The notes beneath the pieces were generated by a model. The model did no database searches. It saw only the letters and a program-made list of their open reading frames with translations, and had not been told where the DNA came from. 64,000 nt of DNA, from contig JAHQJS010000005.1 of the NCBI GenBank assembly GCA_019057385.1, positions 378,799-442,798 on the forward strand, read 5' to 3'. A program made the position numbers and the translations under genes. The stretch is from Candidatus Borrarchaeum weybense (lineage in GTDB: Archaea; Asgardarchaeota; Sifarchaeia; Borrarchaeales; Borrarchaeaceae). Below are positions 25,644 to 34,652 of this stretch, piece by piece (the stretch's first letter is position 1; each line of letters begins with the position of its first letter).

Positions 25644-25845
25644 TTGTTGTTCCTCCTCAAAGATCTTGTTGTAAACTGTTTCAAATGCAATTAGAGAATT
25701 GTATATCTTCTTATGATTAGTTTTGCACCGTGCCTAATATAAGCTGCGGTGAGCATCCTTTCAACAGAAGAGCATTAGTAATTCAAGAGGCTGACAGATC
25801 TGATTTTCATAAAAAGATGAATCTTAAATCGCATGCAAACTATTT

Positions 25846-27321
25846 TTAAGAAAAAGTCGCTAATTTTTCTTTTACCTGTTCTAAGAAAGCTATCAAAGAT
25901 GAAATTTTATTCATTAATTTTTCCAATTCCTTTTCCTTGTTCATAATAGCAGAGCGTACAGTATCAGGAGAGGGACCGCTTATTATCTTTCTGGATTTGA
26001 CACTCTCCATTGGATCTATAGCTTGAATGAGTTTATTAAAATCAATATCAAGTTTGTTGTTGATAGTTTCAAGACATATTTTGTCAAATAGGTTTTTGTC
26101 TAAATCGGTTAGTTTTTTTCGCCCCATTTCAAGAAGCGCAAGTACGATATTGCTTACTAATCTATGTGTGGTTCTAAAAGGAAGTTGAGTGTGAGAAACT
26201 AAGAAATCGGCGAGATCAGTTGCAGTTATAAAACTGTTTACACACATTTCCTTCATTCTATTTTTATTAACGCTCATGCCTTCGATGCATTCAGTCAGCA
26301 TATTAACAGAAGAATAAGTAATTTCGAATCCATGCCATAGATATTTTGTTAACTCTTGCAGATCTAAATTATAACTTAAGGGAAGCGCTTTTATCATTGA
26401 AAGACTTGTCATTAGATCTCCGAAGACGGTTGCTGCTTTTGCTCTTATTAATTCTGGAACGGAAGCATTTTTTTTCTGGGGCATAATGCTGCTTGTTGAT
26501 GTAAACATGTCAGGCAATTCTAAATAACTAAATTCAGAAGTACTCCAAAGAATCAGTTCTTCTGAGATTTGGCTGAGATATAGCATTACCATTGAATAAA
26601 TTGAGAGTACCTCAAGTAAAAAATCTCGTGATGCTACTGCGTCAATTGAGTTGTCCATTAACTTGTTAAAGCCAAGTAACTCAGAAATTCTTTCGCGTGA
26701 GATGGGGAAAGTAGTTGTGGCTAAGGCCGCAGCGCCCATTGGGCACACATTCACCCTAGGAAAGGCATCTATAAGCCGATCTACGTTCCTAAACAATGCG
26801 TTAACATGGGAGAGAAAATGATGCGCTAGCGTTATTGGCTGCGCGTGTTGAAGATGTGTATAGCCTGGCATTAGGGTATCAACGTGCACTTTTGCAAAAT
26901 TGAGAAGAGTCTTAATAAGGGCAACAAGATTTTTTGCTACAAGAAGTATATCCTCTCGAGTAACTATTCGGAGAGCAGTATTTTGCTGATCATTACGAGA
27001 TTTCGCTGTATGAATTCTTCCTCCGATATCTTCTCCTATTTTCTCTATAACTCTAGCTTCAACGTTCATATGGGCATCTTCCAGCATTGGATCTAGTTCC
27101 ATCTCTGGATCTAGCGCATTTAAAGCCTTCAAGATTTGTTTTGATGTCTTATCGTCAATAATGTTACATTCAACTAGCATTATGCAGTGTGCTTTGTTGA
27201 TGTCAATCACAGCATTGACCAGTCTTCTGTCGCTGTCGATAGATGAAGAAAAATCAGCGATATCCTTTGGTTGTTTCCCTAGCCGCTTATGTCGTAGAAG
27301 ATCTACTGAAGAATCGTCCAT
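25846..27321 (-). CDS. argH: Argininosuccinate lyase
   Basis: 491 residues. It splits argininosuccinate into arginine and fumarate. The fumarase-superfamily signature TSSIMPQKKNASVPE is near residue 275, and TPGYTHLQHAQPIT-like (MPGYTHLQHAQ) and AKSRNDQ motifs are in place. Length and motifs are complete. It lies 24 nt downstream of argG on the same strand, forming the last two steps of arginine synthesis. Confidence 0.95.
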   Translation of the reverse strand: MDDSSVDLLRHKRLGKQPKDIADFSSSIDSDRRLVNAVIDINKAHCIMLVECNIIDDKTSKQILKALNALDPEMELDPMLEDAHMNVEARVIEKIGEDIGGRIHTAKSRNDQQNTALRIVTREDILLVAKNLVALIKTLLNFAKVHVDTLMPGYTHLQHAQPITLAHHFLSHVNALFRNVDRLIDAFPRVNVCPMGAAALATTTFPISRERISELLGFNKLMDNSIDAVASRDFLLEVLSIYSMVMLYLSQISEELILWSTSEFSYLELPDMFTSTSSIMPQKKNASVPELIRAKAATVFGDLMTSLSMIKALPLSYNLDLQELTKYLWHGFEITYSSVNMLTECIEGMSVNKNRMKEMCVNSFITATDLADFLVSHTQLPFRTTHRLVSNIVLALLEMGRKKLTDLDKNLFDKICLETINNKLDIDFNKLIQAIDPMESVKSRKIISGPSPDTVRSAIMNKEKELEKLMNKISSLIAFLEQVKEKLATFS

Positions 27322-27345
27322 GTGAACACCTAATAGTTTGAATGC

Positions 27346-28545
27346 CTAATGTTCTTTCGCATTATTATTTCTTGCGACTACGGTTGGAAGTCCCCATAGT
27401 TGGATGAAATTAACGGCCTTCTTTTGGTCAAAAGTAGACAGTTCTTCATATGTAGCAAGGTCATAGTCATAGAGCGAATTCGGTGACGTCCTTCCAACGA
27501 CTATTTGATTTCCTTTATAGAGTTTTACTTTTACTGCACCATTTACAAGGGTCTGTGTATTGTTTATAAAAGCCTCTAGGTCATCTTTTAGTGGATCCAT
27601 CCACAGACCAGTGTATGCAAGTTCAGTCCATTTTTGATCTATTATAGGTTTAAAGTAATTCTCGTGACGAGTGAGTACCATTTTTTCTAAATCAGCATGT
27701 GCTTCTAATAGGATCATTGCAGCAGGACATTCATAGATTTCTCTTGATTTGATACCCACAAGCCTGTCTTCAATGTGATCAATACGTCCAACACCATGTT
27801 GGCCGCCTATTTCATTTAATTTTGCAATTAATTCAACGCCATTCATTTTCTGATCGTTAAGGGAAACGGGTGCACCTTTTTCAAAACCTATGGTTACATA
27901 TTCTGGTTCATCTGGGGCTTTGGTTGGATCAGTAGTCAGTTTAAAGATATCCTCTGGAGGCTCCTCCTCTGGATATTCAAGAATTCCACACTCTATAGAG
28001 CGTCCAAACATGTTTTCATCAATAGAGTAAACACTGTGGGCGTCCGTTGGAATCCCGTGTTTCTTAGCGTATTCGATTTCGGCTGGGCGATCAAGATCCC
28101 ATTCGCGTACGGGCGCTATTATTTTGAGTTTAGGATTCAACGCTGTTGTACAGATGTCTATACGAACTTGATCATTACCTTTTCCGGTACATCCATGCGC
28201 GACCGCGTCAGCATCTTCTTTTTTTGCAATTTCCACGAGTTTTGTTGATATAAGCGGACGAGAAAGCGCTGCATCTAACGGATATTTCCCTTGGTAGAGT
28301 GCATTTGCTCTAATGGCAGGTGTGATATAATTATCAAAGAATTCCTGTTTTCCATTAATTTGATAGTGTTTCTCTACTCCTAAATCATACGCGCGAGACT
28401 CAGCCGCTTTGAAATCCTTTGGCTGCCCTACATCAATAATGACCGTTACTACATTTGCCGTATATTTTTCTTGTAGCCATTTCACACAAACAGAGGTATC
28501 AAGCCCTCCGCTATAAGCTAAAACTACTTTTTCAACATCTTTCAA
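27346..28545 (-). CDS. argG: Argininosuccinate synthase
   Basis: 399 residues. It ligates citrulline and aspartate with ATP to argininosuccinate. The PP-loop AYSGGLDTSV is at residues 9-18, followed by the GCTGKGNDQVR, YSIDENMFGRS and GRIDHIEDR motifs. Full length. The first gene of an argG-argH operon; GGAGG lies upstream of the start on the minus strand. Confidence 0.96.
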   Translation of the reverse strand: MKDVEKVVLAYSGGLDTSVCVKWLQEKYTANVVTVIIDVGQPKDFKAAESRAYDLGVEKHYQINGKQEFFDNYITPAIRANALYQGKYPLDAALSRPLISTKLVEIAKKEDADAVAHGCTGKGNDQVRIDICTTALNPKLKIIAPVREWDLDRPAEIEYAKKHGIPTDAHSVYSIDENMFGRSIECGILEYPEEEPPEDIFKLTTDPTKAPDEPEYVTIGFEKGAPVSLNDQKMNGVELIAKLNEIGGQHGVGRIDHIEDRLVGIKSREIYECPAAMILLEAHADLEKMVLTRHENYFKPIIDQKWTELAYTGLWMDPLKDDLEAFINNTQTLVNGAVKVKLYKGNQIVVGRTSPNSLYDYDLATYEELSTFDQKKAVNFIQLWGLPTVVARNNNAKEH

Positions 28546-28988
28546 GATTCAAACCTCCTTTAGTTGTAATATCATTTCTGTAAAACTTTAAATCTTCCAT
28601 GAACATGAATAAAACAAGTTCAATACGCGATAGAATTTTTATCTCAGAGAAAAAATATATTACGTCCTCTGAAATGGAAGAAAATATGTAAAAAAAAGTG
28701 CCGAAGTTATCTAGTTCGAGTGCGATCTCCTGGGTACCTCATACCCGTCATCTCTGCAGTATTTATAATCTATCTATCGCTTTTTAGCAATGATGATGCT
28801 ATGCCATTTATAAATATTCACCTATCAAAAACGCGCGCAACAAAGCATAAAAGTAAGTTTCAAAAAAGGTTATCAAAACATAAAGTCTTCAGTTCGAATG
28901 TTTATCTAATACTAAACTATAGCATTTCTGCTGACCGTTAATTGATTTCTGGAGCGGGGCGATCAACTTAATTAGGCGGTAAAAGGCT
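28546..28988. other. Intergenic region between argG and a small gene
   Basis: 443 nt. It must contain the argG promoter on the minus strand and that of the 28989 gene on the plus strand. A small GGGTA/TACCC hairpin lies near 28733-28747. A 73-codon plus-strand frame at 28720-28941 shows no coding character. Nothing else is recognised. Confidence 0.45.
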
Positions 28989-29333
28989 ATGTCGCGTGAT
29001 GAAAAAAATGTAAAGATTATATTTGAATATTCTGGTCATACAACCGAAAAAATCTTGGCTAAATCTGAAGCGAAAGAATTAGAAATTATGGCGGTTTCAG
29101 GAGTATTCAAAAGACTTATAAGAGAAGTGTTGCGTGTTACACTCGCAATTTTAGAAAGTAAAGAGGATAAGATCAAGAAAAAAGATTTAGTCAGGGGACG
29201 CGGAGGAGACAAATACAGAGCGATAAAATACCTGAAAGCAGAAGCTATAATCGAGGACAATAAAGGAGTAATTACAATACAAGACCTCGTAAAATTAAAA
29301 GAATTAAAGGATGAACTTTCCGATCTAGTATAG
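28989..29333 (+). CDS. Small charged protein, unknown
   Basis: 114 residues, highly charged and helical: EKILAKSEAKELEIM, FKRLIREVLRVTLAILES, KKKDLVRGRGGDKYRAIKYL. The C-terminal YLKAEAIIEDNKGVITI has the beta-turn-beta look of a winged-helix wing. It could be a small nucleic-acid-binding protein. GGCGG lies upstream of the ATG. Convergent with the next gene, with a 20-nt gap. No family recognised. Confidence 0.5.
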   Translation: MSRDEKNVKIIFEYSGHTTEKILAKSEAKELEIMAVSGVFKRLIREVLRVTLAILESKEDKIKKKDLVRGRGGDKYRAIKYLKAEAIIEDNKGVITIQDLVKLKELKDELSDLV

Positions 29334-29353
29334 CGTGTTAAATTTCTTTTAAA

Positions 29354-30346
29354 TCAGGTAAGATGTGGCAAGAATGGTACATCCTTCATAGTAAGAAAAC
29401 CTGGAGGGGCATCCATCACAGCCTCGATCAAATTCACAACTATTGCAACTGTCGCATCGTCTCCAAATAACCCATTCTGAATCTTAATGTCAATGTCTGG
29501 TTCCCCAAAAATCTGTGTTCTATCATATTGTTCTTTTGCATCAATTTCCATTCTGAGCACTAATTTTATTAAGTTTTCTCCATTTTTAGATCCTATTGCG
29601 GTCTGAAAAATTCCGGCGACTTCGCCTGGCTCGACTTCGAAATATTCTGTTTTTAATAGTTCTTTGGCGATTACGGGTTCAATTTTCTCATCTATAACTA
29701 GGTCCCAGCCAAGTGTATTTGCTATCATTACCAAAGATTCAAGAAGCCCTACATGTCCTAATTTCTTTTCCTCGACTTTCTGCTGAAATTCACCTACCGT
29801 AAGCCCAGTACCTATCTTTCTTTGAAGTGGTTCGCGGCGAAGAGATGCGTTCACTATTCTTGTTACTTCAACTCGATTGACATTCTTACATACTGTAGTA
29901 AGGAAAACAGGTAACACGTCCATCACGAAGCCCGGGTTTACACCCGTTCCAAGTACAGTGACTCCAAATCGTTTAGCTTCGGCATCAATTTCGTCAGTGA
30001 TTCGCGCATTAAAACCAATCGGATACGCTAACTCTTCACAAGTTGATATTACATTCATTTTTTCCCGAACACATCGAAGTATTTGTGGTTTAATATCTAC
30101 TAAACGAGATGTTGTAGAATGTAAAACAATATCCGCATTGCCTTCACATATCGCTCCAATAGGATCTTTAGACACGATTACGCCTAATTTATTGATTCCT
30201 AATACCTCACCAACGTCCTTGCCTGCAATATCTTCATCAGTATCAACTGCGCCTGTAAGTCGCTTCTCTTTGCCTCTTTTCAAAAGAAGTTTAACTATTT
30301 CTGTCCCAATCGATCCCATTCCATATTGTATAACTCTTATAACCAT
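29354..30346 (-). CDS. 2,4-diaminopentanoate dehydrogenase-like oxidoreductase
   Basis: 330 residues from the ATG of MVIRVIQYG, which follows GGGTGG. The Rossmann motif QYGMGSIGTEIVKLLLKRG and VDTDEDIAGKDVGEVLG match the DapB-like dehydrogenases of oxidative ornithine degradation (Ord). GTGVNPGFVMDVLP and the closing domain NLIEAVMDAPPGFLTMKD are typical. The reaction oxidises 2,4-diaminopentanoate with NAD(P), releasing ammonia. No other ornithine-degradation genes are present, so the substrate is uncertain. Confidence 0.78.
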   Translation of the reverse strand: MVIRVIQYGMGSIGTEIVKLLLKRGKEKRLTGAVDTDEDIAGKDVGEVLGINKLGVIVSKDPIGAICEGNADIVLHSTTSRLVDIKPQILRCVREKMNVISTCEELAYPIGFNARITDEIDAEAKRFGVTVLGTGVNPGFVMDVLPVFLTTVCKNVNRVEVTRIVNASLRREPLQRKIGTGLTVGEFQQKVEEKKLGHVGLLESLVMIANTLGWDLVIDEKIEPVIAKELLKTEYFEVEPGEVAGIFQTAIGSKNGENLIKLVLRMEIDAKEQYDRTQIFGEPDIDIKIQNGLFGDDATVAIVVNLIEAVMDAPPGFLTMKDVPFLPHLT

Positions 30347-30456
30347 GAAAAATCCACCCATTCATTATATAGTCATAAGACTTCTATTAATAAATTTGGT
30401 ACAACATTTATTCCAGATTATGTGATTGCTTATGATTAATTGTTGGAGGGCTTATA

Positions 30457-30732
30457 ATGTCGGTAAGAGCCCATGTTTGGGTGTCTGGAAGAGTTCATGG
30501 AGTGTTCTTTCGGGCAACTACTCGTCGAGTTGCAAAAAGATTTGGACTAACAGGCTGGGTAAAAAACCTTCGTGATGGACGAGTTGAAGCTATCTTTGAA
30601 GGCCCACGAGAAAAAGTGGACGAAATGATCAAATTTTGTCACGAAGGACCTCCAACTGCAATTATAAAGAACGTTGAGGTTAAATGGGAGGATCCTACCG
30701 GAACGTTTGATGATTTTGATATAGCGTTCTAA
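30457..30732 (+). CDS. acyP: Acylphosphatase
   Basis: 91 residues, full length. It hydrolyses acyl phosphates such as acetyl-phosphate. The active site VHGVFFRATTRRVAKRFGLTGWVKNLRDGRVEA-type pattern is present: the Arg of VFFRA binds phosphate and the Asn of VKNL orients water. TTGGAGGGC precedes the ATG. It is followed closely by the phosphoribosyltransferase gene. Confidence 0.93.
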   Translation: MSVRAHVWVSGRVHGVFFRATTRRVAKRFGLTGWVKNLRDGRVEAIFEGPREKVDEMIKFCHEGPPTAIIKNVEVKWEDPTGTFDDFDIAF

Positions 30733-30763
30733 ATCGTATTAAAATACGAGGTGGACGTCTCAT

Positions 30764-30796
30764 ATGACTGAAGATGATCCTTATGTCATCGTTTAG
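30764..30796 (+). CDS. Possible 10-codon leader ORF overlapping the next gene
   Basis: ATG at 30764 stands 9 nt after GAGGTGG, a better-placed ribosome site than that of the long gene starting at 30774 in another frame. It encodes MTEDDPYVIV and stops at 30796. It may couple translation, or it may mark a small frameshift in the 5' end of the phosphoribosyltransferase gene. Confidence 0.25.
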   Translation: MTEDDPYVIV

Positions 30797-31508
30797 TTCA
30801 AAAGTAATTGAAGATCCTTCTTTGCGAAATAAAACTCGCATATTCAAGGATCGAGAACATGCTGGTCAATTGCTTGCAGATAAACTTGAAAGTTTCACTA
30901 CTAAAGATACTGTGTTGTTAGCAATACCTGCAGGTGGTGTCCCAGTTGGTTTTGTCATCGCGAAAGCATTTCAAATCCCTTTGAATCTGATTATCTTACG
31001 AAAAATCAAAATTCCTTGGAATCCTGAAGCTGGTTTTGGGAGTGTCGCACCCGATGGTACTGTTTTTCTAAATGAGCCCTTGGTTAAACGGCTAGGATTA
31101 ACAAAGGATGAAATTGAACGTTCTGCTGCTGAGACTCTCAATGAGATCAAAAGAAGACAACAACAATTTGGAGTTGAATTTCCGAACGTTAAAGATAAAA
31201 CTGTTGTCCTTGTAGATGATGGCTTAGCTTCTGGCTTTACTATGATCGCAGCAATTAATTTCGTAAAAAAGTATTCTTCAATGGTTATTGTCGCAGTCCC
31301 AACTGCACCCTTAGGAACGGTCCAGCGTGTTGCCCCACTTGTGGATAAACTTGTATGCTTGAATGTCCGTGAATCTTGGGTTTTTGCGGTCGCAGATGCA
31401 TATCAAAAATGGTATGATCTTAATGATGACGAAGTTAAGGGATATCTCACCAAAGCTGCTAAAAATATCTCATCAAAAATAGAAAAAAAGAGGGAGTTTA
31501 CGCCTTAG
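30774..31508 (+). CDS. Predicted phosphoribosyltransferase
   Basis: 244 residues. The type I phosphoribosyltransferase PRPP loop is TVVLVDDGLASGFTMIAA; IPAGGVPVGFVIAKAF and ILRKIKIPWNPEAGFGSV are the other family blocks of the short archaeal/bacterial phosphoribosyltransferase (COG1926 type). Substrate unknown. The start is unclear: ATG at 30774 or 30783, both overlapped by a short leader frame with the better Shine-Dalgarno. The conserved part begins at IFKDREHAGQLLADKL, so the first 20 residues are variable. Confidence 0.82.
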   Translation: MILMSSFSSKVIEDPSLRNKTRIFKDREHAGQLLADKLESFTTKDTVLLAIPAGGVPVGFVIAKAFQIPLNLIILRKIKIPWNPEAGFGSVAPDGTVFLNEPLVKRLGLTKDEIERSAAETLNEIKRRQQQFGVEFPNVKDKTVVLVDDGLASGFTMIAAINFVKKYSSMVIVAVPTAPLGTVQRVAPLVDKLVCLNVRESWVFAVADAYQKWYDLNDDEVKGYLTKAAKNISSKIEKKREFTP

Positions 31509-31855
31509 CGGAAATGATCTCTAACAGTCCATAGATAAATCACAATAATTACTGGAATTATTATTCCAAAGATAGGACTGAAATCACCATAAGCAACCGC
31601 TGATCCGATTCCCGACACAATTGAAATGATATTCAGTATTACGATGATCCACCACGCCCACATTTTGAGGTTCCACAGTGCAAAGGTCACAAGAAATGAT
31701 ACTATACCTATGACAAGAAACACCGCTCCGACAACTGCTAAAAGTGGGATAAAGAGTCCGCCTAAAACCATTATGGCGCCGAGTGCAATTAACGCAATAG
31801 CTCCGATCCATGAAAGGATACAAATGATCGTTACTCCTAGAGGTCTATCTGCCAT
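31505..31855 (-). CDS. Four-helix membrane protein, MADRPLG family
   Basis: 116 residues from the ATG of MADRPLGVTIICIL. About four hydrophobic helices with short loops and an ending YLWTVRDHFR. Closely related to the 32093-32449 protein, and its opening RPLGVTI-x-C-I-L matches the membrane part of the zinc-ribbon protein at 32703 (RPTGVTILGVL). A small integral membrane protein without catalytic residues. The 3' end overlaps the phosphoribosyltransferase gene by 4 nt on the opposite strand. Confidence 0.75.
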   Translation of the reverse strand: MADRPLGVTIICILSWIGAIALIALGAIMVLGGLFIPLLAVVGAVFLVIGIVSFLVTFALWNLKMWAWWIIVILNIISIVSGIGSAVAYGDFSPIFGIIIPVIIVIYLWTVRDHFR

Positions 31856-32092
31856 TTTCCTCACACCTGTTTTTGAAAATTTTCTGATAATTATAACTTT
31901 TTACCTACCATTATAAAAAGTCTTCAGTATAGGATGAAATCTGTCTTCTAGCTTGTGATTAAACACATCTTAATCACTTAGGAAATAGTCATTATGTCCG
32001 TTAATGGCCAGTAAACCACGATACCTGATGAAAACTACTCTTTCAGATATTTTAAAATAAATTATAAAAAAAAGGAGAGCTAAAAGTTGATT

Positions 32093-32449
32093 TCATCTGA
32101 AGTGATCTTTGACAGTCCAGAGATATAGCACGATGATTACCGGAATAATAATACCGATAATAGGACCTGCAGAACCTTGAGATACTGCTGAGCCAATGCC
32201 TAGCACAATCTGGATAACATTTAAAATTATGACAAGCCACCATGCCCACATTTTAAGTTGCCAAAGCGCAAAGGTTACAAAGAATAATAATATGCCAATG
32301 ATGAGTATTGTTAAACTCAGTACTAACCCAAGTCCTGAACTAATCGCAATACTTGCAATAGCACCAATGGCGCCTAATCCGATAAGTATTATAGCTCCAA
32401 TCCATGAAAGGATACAAAGAATTGTTACGCCTAATGGTCTGTCCGCCAT
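32093..32449 (-). CDS. Four-helix membrane protein, MADRPLG family
   Basis: 118 residues from the ATG of MADRPLGVTILCIL, a paralogue of 31505-31855 with the same N-terminus, a KMWAWW turn between helices 2 and 3 and the same ending LYLWTVKDHFR. The two genes probably arose by tandem duplication. Function unknown; topology is likely four helices with both ends on the same side. Confidence 0.75.
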   Translation of the reverse strand: MADRPLGVTILCILSWIGAIILIGLGAIGAIASIAISSGLGLVLSLTILIIGILLFFVTFALWQLKMWAWWLVIILNVIQIVLGIGSAVSQGSAGPIIGIIIPVIIVLYLWTVKDHFR

Positions 32450-32702
32450 TTTCCTTCCTCGCACATTTTTAATTTTGATATTATAGTATTCATTCTACAA
32501 AAGGCTTTGTATAAAAATTTCAAAGGTATTATGCTGTTCTACTTCTAACTCTCCTTTTTATCAACGGTTGGTGTAAATAGATCCTCACTTAGATTTTTCA
32601 AAACACTTAACTTACAAGGGTTTTTAGTAAACCTGAAAAGTTATATAAAATCTGGAAGCCGTTTTACTCTAAGAAACCATTTATATCAAGAAAGGTGAGA
32701 AA

Positions 32703-33158
32703 TTGAGTTCAATTACTTGTCCTGAGTGCGGCTCCGCAAATACCCCTGATTCAGTATTTTGTGCGGCATGTGGCGCCTCATTAGCAACTGCAACCCCACC
32801 CCCGCCACCACCAGCAGAGACTACCTATCAGCCACCCCCGCCAACCGTTTCTCCTGTAGAACGACCAACTGGAGTTACAATTCTAGGAGTACTAGCTGTA
32901 ATTGCAGCTATTCTTCAGATAATTTCAGGTTTAATATTGGCGGCTTTAACTGACAATGGAGGCTTCATTGTACTTTTCTTGATCATTGGCATCTTTTATT
33001 TCATCACAGGTTGGGGACTTTTGAATTTGAAAAAATGGAGCTGGTATATTGCTCTGATCTTGTCGCTAATCGGTCTTATAGGCTTCCCTATAGGCACCAT
33101 CATAAGTATAATCGTGCTTTGGTACCTCTTCAAAACCAAAACCTATTTCGGCTTATAG
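32703..33158 (+). CDS. Zinc ribbon + polyproline + membrane protein
   Basis: 151 residues from TTG after AAAGGTGAGAAA. Residues 5-25 form a two-CxxC zinc ribbon (CPECGSANTPDSVFCAACGA). A Pro-rich linker with PPPPPP and PPPPP runs to about 52. Then comes a membrane domain of about four helices homologous to the two MADRPLG proteins upstream. It looks like a MADRPLG-type domain fused to a cytoplasmic zinc ribbon. First of three consecutive zinc-ribbon membrane genes. Likely an adaptor or sensor anchored in the membrane (inference). Confidence 0.75.
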   Translation: MSSITCPECGSANTPDSVFCAACGASLATATPPPPPPAETTYQPPPPTVSPVERPTGVTILGVLAVIAAILQIISGLILAALTDNGGFIVLFLIIGIFYFITGWGLLNLKKWSWYIALILSLIGLIGFPIGTIISIIVLWYLFKTKTYFGL

Positions 33159-33283
33159 CAGCATAAGATCTCTATCAGCATCCCCCTACTCTTTTTTTAT
33201 GGCTTAGCTTGAGAAACCATGTCCTTAATATACCCGCAAGCAGTAGTTATCTAATACTGGATTGATTTGGAGAGGGAAGGTCA

Positions 33284-33808
33284 ATGAGTACAATATATTG
33301 CCCACAATGTGGAGCTCCAAACACGATTGATAGTGCATTCTGTGCATCTTGTGGTGCTTCTCTTGCAATTTCAACAGAAACTACGCCTTCACCTACAACA
33401 ACAGCACCTCCACCTCCGCCACCGCCAACAACTGTAACTCCTCCTATACAAACAACATACGAACAACCGGAACTTTTACCCGATGGAGAGCCCTACTTAG
33501 TCAATAAAACTCCTAGATATCACAAACGTTGGGAGGAAAAACGATTTAATGAACTACTAGCTCTGTGGGAGGAAAAAGTTGCCGAAGCAGAGAAAAATGC
33601 AGTTAAAGGTACTGGTTTACCTCTAGCTTTGATCATCATCGGGATTATAGCGCTTGGAGGATTCGTTGGCATTATTATCCTAATAGCTGGTGTATGGATG
33701 TATTCTAAAAGAAACGATGCAAAGAAAAACCTAACAAAATATCGCGGAGTTCTCTTTTATCTGAGAGATTATGTCAGCAAGTATGGGAGCGCCAGCACAA
33801 ATCTCTAG
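33284..33808 (+). CDS. Zinc ribbon + polyproline + single membrane domain
   Basis: 174 residues. An N-terminal zinc ribbon (CPQCGAPNTIDSAFCASCGA), a Thr/Pro linker with PPPPPPPP, an acidic helical section (about 68-105) with repeated Trp-Glu (RWEEKRFNELLALWEEK), one long hydrophobic hairpin (about 108-138) and a Lys-rich tail (YSKRNDAKKNL). Its ribbon and linker match those of the flanking genes, but the membrane part is unrelated. No known family beyond the ribbon. Confidence 0.72.
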   Translation: MSTIYCPQCGAPNTIDSAFCASCGASLAISTETTPSPTTTAPPPPPPPTTVTPPIQTTYEQPELLPDGEPYLVNKTPRYHKRWEEKRFNELLALWEEKVAEAEKNAVKGTGLPLALIIIGIIALGGFVGIIILIAGVWMYSKRNDAKKNLTKYRGVLFYLRDYVSKYGSASTNL

Positions 33809-34134
33809 TATAATCAGCCTATGATGCCAAGAACCGGAATTCCATTCTTCCGGAGCTTATTTTTTTTTCTAGTTGTTTCTAACATGAAAAATCATACTTC
33901 ATTAGTTTATCAACCCAATAAAGTGTTTTACCAGGAATTTATGCTCTAGAAAAGAATTTTACTTTCGTTTAGGGGATCTGCGGAGGATTTTACTAGATGC
34001 TTTATAAGGTAGGCAAAGTTTTATGTACCCCGATGTCAGTAACAATATTAGTACCAATACGGTGGTACTAGACCAAATTCCTTCAAAAATTTATGAAGGA
34101 AGATTACAGAAATATTCCTAGAGGTATGTTCACT

Positions 34135-34605
34135 ATGAGTGAAACAACTTATTGTTCTAAATGCGGAGCGATGAACACAACTGATAGCAATTTTTGCAGT
34201 TCCTGTGGCGCTACGCTTGCCCCGCCAAAAGAAGTTATACCCCCACCCCCCGCAACAACTGCTCCACCTCCGCCACCCCCACCTCAAACGACATCAGCCC
34301 CACCGGCCTATCAAACTCAGATGACTGACGCCCAACTTATGACAGTTCGTAAAAACGAAGCTATAAGCGTTATTTTAACCCTCCTACTTCCAGGCTTAGG
34401 GCATTTATACGTAAATAAAATAAAGCGTGGTCTTGTCTTCATCGTTATAAGCATTATAATGTGGGTCATTGGAGCGACATTAATTCTAATTCCCATAACA
34501 CTCGTCTGGTACTTATATGGGATATACGATTGCTACCAATTGACCAAGAAACACAACGAAGCACTTTTCAGTCTACGACGACCCCCACAAGAAGATGAAT
34601 TCTAA
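34135..34605 (+). CDS. Zinc ribbon + polyproline + TM2-like domain protein
   Basis: 156 residues from the ATG of MSETTYCSK, 9 nt after AGAGGT. An N-terminal zinc ribbon (CSKCGAMNTTDSNFCSSCGA), a Pro-rich linker with PPPPPPP, then a TM2-like domain: AISVILTLLLPGLGHLYVNKIKRGLVF followed by a second and third helix and YDCYQLTKKHNE. TM2 domains are two-helix hairpins with a conserved polar turn, of unclear role in prokaryotes. The third member of the zinc-ribbon membrane cluster. Confidence 0.75.
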   Translation: MSETTYCSKCGAMNTTDSNFCSSCGATLAPPKEVIPPPPATTAPPPPPPPQTTSAPPAYQTQMTDAQLMTVRKNEAISVILTLLLPGLGHLYVNKIKRGLVFIVISIIMWVIGATLILIPITLVWYLYGIYDCYQLTKKHNEALFSLRRPPQEDEF

Positions 34606-34652
34606 GCCAGCTACGCTCCTATCGTTTTTTTTATCCAAAAAAATCCTTCTTT

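Noticed and set aside
28720..28941. 73-codon plus-strand frame in the argG upstream gap
   Set aside because: No ribosome site or family pattern; likely promoter region.
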